From an uncultured Bacteroidales bacterium (GTDB lineage Bacteria > Bacteroidota > Bacteroidia > Bacteroidales > P3), in the NCBI GenBank assembly GCA_905233475.1, contig CAJOEN010000005.1, forward strand, positions 1-54,991: 54,991 nt of DNA. Direction: 5' to 3'. How positions within the stretch are numbered: position 1 is the first letter of the stretch; each line of letters starts with the position of its first letter. Both the position numbers and the translations under genes were made by a program. The notes beneath the pieces are model-generated. The model was given only the letters and a program-made list of their open reading frames with translations. It made no database searches and was not told where the DNA came from. Positions 52,199 through 54,991 of this stretch are shown here, one piece after another.

Positions 52199-52321
52199 TT
52201 ATCTCGGCGGGGGTACAGCAGTCCCATATCGACAAGCAACCACATGGCTTTTGCCGTAACCCTTGGCGACCGGCCGTTTCTGCAAGTGCGAACACATATC
52301 GGTTGTACCTATCGTAAGCAT
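52199..52321 (-). other. Possible small ORF, perhaps frameshifted
   Basis: An ATG with an upstream AAAAGGAT encodes 40 residues ending VPPPR and a stop at 52,199. A C5 run near the end means one extra C would continue into PAEITPFVGKNDKKSLEKNI and stop just inside the YdeI start. No family recognised. It fills the gap between GNAT and YdeI genes. It may simply be untranslated. Confidence 0.2.
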
Positions 52322-52324
52322 GTT

Positions 52325-52810
52325 TTATCCTTTTTCGGCAAAATGTTTCAGTGCCTGTTCGCCGAGTCGTTGCACGGTCCATTCGTCCATGGGGACGGCT
52401 CCTATGGAGCGGTACACCTTGATGGCGGGCTGATTCCAGTCGAGACAAATCCATTCCATACGGCCGCAGTTGCGCTCCACCGCAAGCTTGGCAAGATATT
52501 TCAGCAAGGCTTTTCCATAGCCCTTGCCGCGCTTTTCGGGGACGATGAAAAGGTCTTCGAGATAGAGTCCCTTGCGTCCCACGAAAGTGGAGAAATTGTG
52601 GAAAAAGAGGGCAAAGCCTATCACCACGCCGTCCTCCTCGGCAAATATCACCTCGGCGGAACGCTCCACAAACAAGGAATGGTGCAGGGTAACTTCGTCG
52701 GCGACTACCTCGTCGGAGCATTTTTCATATTCGGCAAGACGTTTGATGAACTCAAGCACCAGGCCTGCCTCTCCTGCCTGCGCCGGACGTATTTTGAATT
52801 TGTTGGTCAT
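52325..52810 (-). CDS. GNAT family N-acetyltransferase
   Basis: A 161-aa GNAT related to the diamine/thialysine acetyltransferase-like group. The start KFKIRPAQAGEAGLVLEFIK is typical, FVGRKGLYLEDLFIVPEKRG is the core, and GKGYGKALLKYL is the acetyl-CoA pyrophosphate loop. The C-terminal WNQPAIKVYRSIGAVPMDEW fits the SSAT-like subfamily. Substrate not known. It precedes the YdeI fragment on the same strand. Confidence 0.85.
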   Translation of the reverse strand: MTNKFKIRPAQAGEAGLVLEFIKRLAEYEKCSDEVVADEVTLHHSLFVERSAEVIFAEEDGVVIGFALFFHNFSTFVGRKGLYLEDLFIVPEKRGKGYGKALLKYLAKLAVERNCGRMEWICLDWNQPAIKVYRSIGAVPMDEWTVQRLGEQALKHFAEKG

Positions 52811-52861
52811 ATTTTGGATTTAAAATTACAAAGGTGCGATTTTTTTACAATGCCATTTCTT

Positions 52862-53383
52862 TCATTGTTCCAGACATAATCCGTGCAATTCTTCTACCAG
52901 CAAAGGTTGAGACTTTAATTTTTTACTAGGGATACGAACACCTTCTATTTCCCAGTAATCGTGCGGTTTAAGCCCGCTTACAAACGGATATTTATTCCAA
53001 AGCCAGATGCACATATTATAAGTGTTGCCCACTTCCAGCACAATGCCGTTGCAAGCTCTATCGGAAGGAAAACTGACAATTGTCATTTCCGCATTTGACT
53101 CTGCATAACGACGCCCAGATTTTCTTTCGCAGGCATTATACAACGCGGTATCCACGCATCTGACATGGATTAGAAGGGCAGTCTTTCCTTGGTGTTTGAA
53201 TGTCTTGATACTCAAAATTTTGAAAGTATTTTTCAAATACCAATCCCCACCCGAAATATATTTCTTCCCTGTACTATCGGTATAAGTTGTGTCCGGCAGT
53301 CTTTCTCCCCATTCATAGAATTGTGCGGAGGCTGTGGCTGCGAGGGCTGTCAGTGCCAAACAGAATAGGGTTGTTTTTTTCAT
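52862..53383 (-). CDS. Secreted protein of unknown function
   Basis: A 173-aa exported protein. The signal peptide is MKKTTLFCLALTALAATASA, cleaved before QFYEWGERLP. The mature part contains NTYNMCIWLWNKYPFVSGLK and scattered Cys residues (four to five), possibly disulfide-bonded. No family recognised. It lies between the GNAT gene and the CAT remnant on the same strand. Confidence 0.65.
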   Translation of the reverse strand: MKKTTLFCLALTALAATASAQFYEWGERLPDTTYTDSTGKKYISGGDWYLKNTFKILSIKTFKHQGKTALLIHVRCVDTALYNACERKSGRRYAESNAEMTIVSFPSDRACNGIVLEVGNTYNMCIWLWNKYPFVSGLKPHDYWEIEGVRIPSKKLKSQPLLVEELHGLCLEQ

Positions 53384-53429
53384 GCTTCTGATTATTAAGA
53401 AATTAAAAAAGTAACGCGTTTTTTCGATT

Positions 53430-53580
53430 TTATTGTCCTACTGCAAGAATTTTCCTTTGCAGCCGTTCAAGGAAACGTGCCGCGTCTTCGTCCATATTTA
53501 TATGACGGCTATCTGTATTTTTTTGCTTGTCGAGTTTTATATTGTTTATGAGACCCCTTAAATTGTATTTTAAGAAAGAG
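53430..53580 (-). pseudogene. Degenerate 3' fragment of a CAT-like acetyltransferase gene
   Basis: The minus strand reads RHINMDEDAARFLERLQRKI then LAVGQ and stop. The end of the intact CAT domain at 49,608 reads HHVQMDGGDAARFLERLQRT then ILAAEK. The match of about 20 residues at the same C-terminal position is clear. Upstream residues (LKYNLRGLINNIKLDKQK) match poorly, one active-site His is lost, and no start codon is available, so this is a truncated copy of the same family. A duplication or a lost homologue is inferred. Confidence 0.65.
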
Positions 53581-53629
53581 TTTTATCGGTTTGTTTTTGT
53601 GCCTTAGTTTCCAATTCATTTATTTTATG

Positions 53630-53637
53630 TATTTTTG
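53630..53637 (+). promoter_or_regulatory. -7 promoter element (TATTTTTG)
   Basis: TATTTTTG fits TAnnTTTG, 64 bp before the metallo-hydrolase ATG. GTTT at the expected -33 spacing is a partial match. It lies in the 318-bp gap that otherwise holds only the CAT remnant. Confidence 0.5.
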
Positions 53638-53701
53638 CAAATATACGGAAAGAGTGTGGTTTTCCTGTATAAAAAAGCAATAATTTGAAAATCATTGCAT
53701 T

Positions 53702-54343
53702 ATGGCAAAAATAGAAACTTTTGTATTTAATCATATCGAAGAGAATACTTATGTTGTGTACGACGAAACGCATTGTTGTTTGGTGATAGACCCGGGTATG
53801 GAAACCCCTGCCGAAAACGATATTATGGCGGAATTTCTGTCCAAACAAAATCTAAAAATCACTGCTATATTGCTCACCCACACTCATATAGACCACATGG
53901 CAGGACTTAGATGGATATACGATAACAGCAAAGTCCCCGTTTTTTTTCACGCCGATGCCGGTAAAATATTCCGACAGTCGGAGATTTATGCCTCAGTTTT
54001 GGGTTTCAATGTCGGAGAACTCAACGATATTCCCGTTAAGAATATCATCGACAAAGAGATAATACCTTTCGGCAATGCCGAAATAGAAGCACGTTTTGTG
54101 CCCGGACACGCCGCCGGGAGCATGGTTTACTGTTTGCATTCCGAAAAAGCCGTATTCACTGGCGATGCTTTGTTTTGCGGTAGCATAGGCCGAACCGACT
54201 TGCCCACAGGTAATTACGATTTGCTGATTGAGAAATTGCGCTCTCAGGTACTCACTTTACCCGACGACTACCGTATTTTTCCAGGTCACGGTCCGCAATC
54301 AACAATAGGAGACGAAAAACTTTACAACTCTTTTTTTAAATGA
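53702..54343 (+). CDS. Metallo-beta-lactamase-fold hydrolase (glyoxalase II-like)
   Basis: A 213-aa zinc hydrolase. The metal motif HTHIDH is at residues 60-65, with further ligands in FVPGHAAGS and FTGDALF, and a final PGHGPQS. This is the GloB/YcbL-like arrangement typical of bacterial MBL-fold thioesterases. It acts in the cytoplasm (no signal peptide). Substrate not determinable. The stop overlaps the ATG of the next gene (ATGA), so they are translated together. Confidence 0.9.
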   Translation: MAKIETFVFNHIEENTYVVYDETHCCLVIDPGMETPAENDIMAEFLSKQNLKITAILLTHTHIDHMAGLRWIYDNSKVPVFFHADAGKIFRQSEIYASVLGFNVGELNDIPVKNIIDKEIIPFGNAEIEARFVPGHAAGSMVYCLHSEKAVFTGDALFCGSIGRTDLPTGNYDLLIEKLRSQVLTLPDDYRIFPGHGPQSTIGDEKLYNSFFK

Positions 54344-54705
54344 TAAAATCAGAATATATAGGTAAAAAAGAATCTGCCAAACGTATGGCGATTATTCTTC
54401 TGGCACTTGCGATGGTTACGGCCGTATCGTGCCACAATAAAAAAATACCAGAGGGTGTGGTAAGCGAAAAGGCTATGATAGAGATACTTGCGGAGATGCA
54501 TACCGCCGATGCCTATTTCAACGTAACCAACGGCTACGAATGTGATACCCTTATAGGTGAAATTGCTTACACATACAACCAAATTTTTGAACGGTACGGT
54601 GTAACCAAAGAAACCTTCGACAAAAGTTTGGATTATTATTCCAAAAATCCGAAAAAATTCCGTGAGATGTACGAAAAAGTTGTTCTTAAACTCAATAAAA
54701 AATAG
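54340..54705 (+). CDS. DUF4296-like lipoprotein
   Basis: A 121-aa lipoprotein. A hydrophobic segment (MAIILLALAMVTAVSC) ends with lipobox VSC, lipidated at Cys31. The mature part, with KAMIEILAEMHTADAYFN and FERYGVTKETFDKSLDYYSK, matches the DUF4296 pattern of Bacteroidetes. The ATG at 54,340 is supported by its overlap with the previous stop; ATG at 54,385 is the alternative. Function unknown. Confidence 0.78.
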   Translation: MIKSEYIGKKESAKRMAIILLALAMVTAVSCHNKKIPEGVVSEKAMIEILAEMHTADAYFNVTNGYECDTLIGEIAYTYNQIFERYGVTKETFDKSLDYYSKNPKKFREMYEKVVLKLNKK

Positions 54706-54991
54706 ACATTTTCTCGCCTAATATAATATTTTCATTTTCAGCGATATACATTCTTGTCATCCCTATTCGTTACCTACCTTTCTTTTCATGTAATCAGCTG
54801 TATTACAGGAATATATTTTGTTTTTTTCTGTTTTATTCTCCCAAAACACCTCCAAATTGTTGTCAAAATACCTTGATTTTTCTTTCGATTGAACTCAAAA
54901 TTCTCACAAAAAAGTCCAAAAAGTACCGAACCCCGGCGGAAAATATAAATTTTTTCTCGTTGATACACAGTATTTTGTGTTGCAGGAGCAA

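Noticed and set aside
52137-52721. A 194-residue minus-strand frame overlapping the GNAT gene
   Set aside because: It is in a different frame of the same strand, Arg/Gly/Cys-rich without any domain, while the GNAT frame has a clear acetyl-CoA loop. Only its last part may belong to a small broken ORF.
1-54991. CRISPR array, phage or insertion sequence
   Set aside because: No regularly spaced direct repeats, transposase, integrase or phage structural genes were seen on either strand.

Overview
The window looks like a Bacteroidales chromosome segment. Several gene starts are preceded by the Bacteroidetes-type promoter (TTTG, 19 bp, TAnnTTTG), Shine-Dalgarno sites are weak or absent, and the housekeeping genes (FtsK, Tex, FabD, a SecG with a long tail, L34, RlmD) look Bacteroidetes-like. 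A possible lysine/amino-acid fermentation pair (CoA-transferase alpha subunit plus a Kal-like lyase) hints at an anaerobic, gut or oral type Bacteroidales. The genus cannot be fixed from the sequence.

Region 1 (1-26,531) is a large one-strand surface polysaccharide (O-antigen or capsule) locus. It opens with a structured leader and a Wzt-type ABC ATPase. Nine family-2/4 glycosyltransferases follow, together with a DUF354 GT-B protein, a GT39-like multispan protein, six left-handed beta-helix acyltransferases and three NodB-type deacetylases. A dTDP-3-amino-3,6-dideoxyhexose cassette (FdtA/FdtC/FdtB type), the GDP-L-fucose pair gmd-fcl, two acyltransferase-MaoC modules, a UDP-GlcNAc 2-epimerase and an NTP_transf_5 protein complete the set. 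Together these predict an ABC-exported glycan containing L-fucose, a 3-N-acylated 3-amino-3,6-dideoxyhexose and perhaps a ManNAc-type sugar, with unusual acyl decoration. Wzm, RmlA/RmlB and an initiating phosphoglycosyltransferase are not in the window. Codon usage changes at about 24.3 kb, where the AT-rich variable block meets backbone-like sequence.

Region 2 (26.6-37.4 kb, + strand) holds two related secreted proteins, ftsK overlapping an O-methyltransferase gene, two tiny Cys-rich lipoproteins, the CoA-transferase alpha/Kal pair, and a tightly overlapping five-gene run (33,066-36,323). That run encodes a TM2 protein, an exported protein, a YidD-domain protein with its own signal peptide, and two tetratricopeptide-like/TM2-like paralogues. 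It is the best candidate here for an undescribed envelope system. An outer-membrane-barrel-like protein follows.

Region 3 (37.4-54.7 kb, mixed strands) is mostly backbone: fabD, tex, tRNA-Val(CAC), an iron/peroxide cluster (ferritin, rubredoxin, a 57-aa winged-helix-like protein, reverse rubrerythrin), a RecD-like helicase, secG, rpmH and rlmD. After these comes a minus-strand accessory run: an acyltransferase-3, a GNAT-CAT fusion, a CDP-alcohol phosphatidyltransferase, an isochorismatase-like hydrolase, a YdeI fragment, a GNAT and a secreted protein. It contains several small broken genes, including a second degenerate copy of the CAT C-terminus. The window ends with a metallo-beta-lactamase-fold hydrolase and a DUF4296-like lipoprotein.
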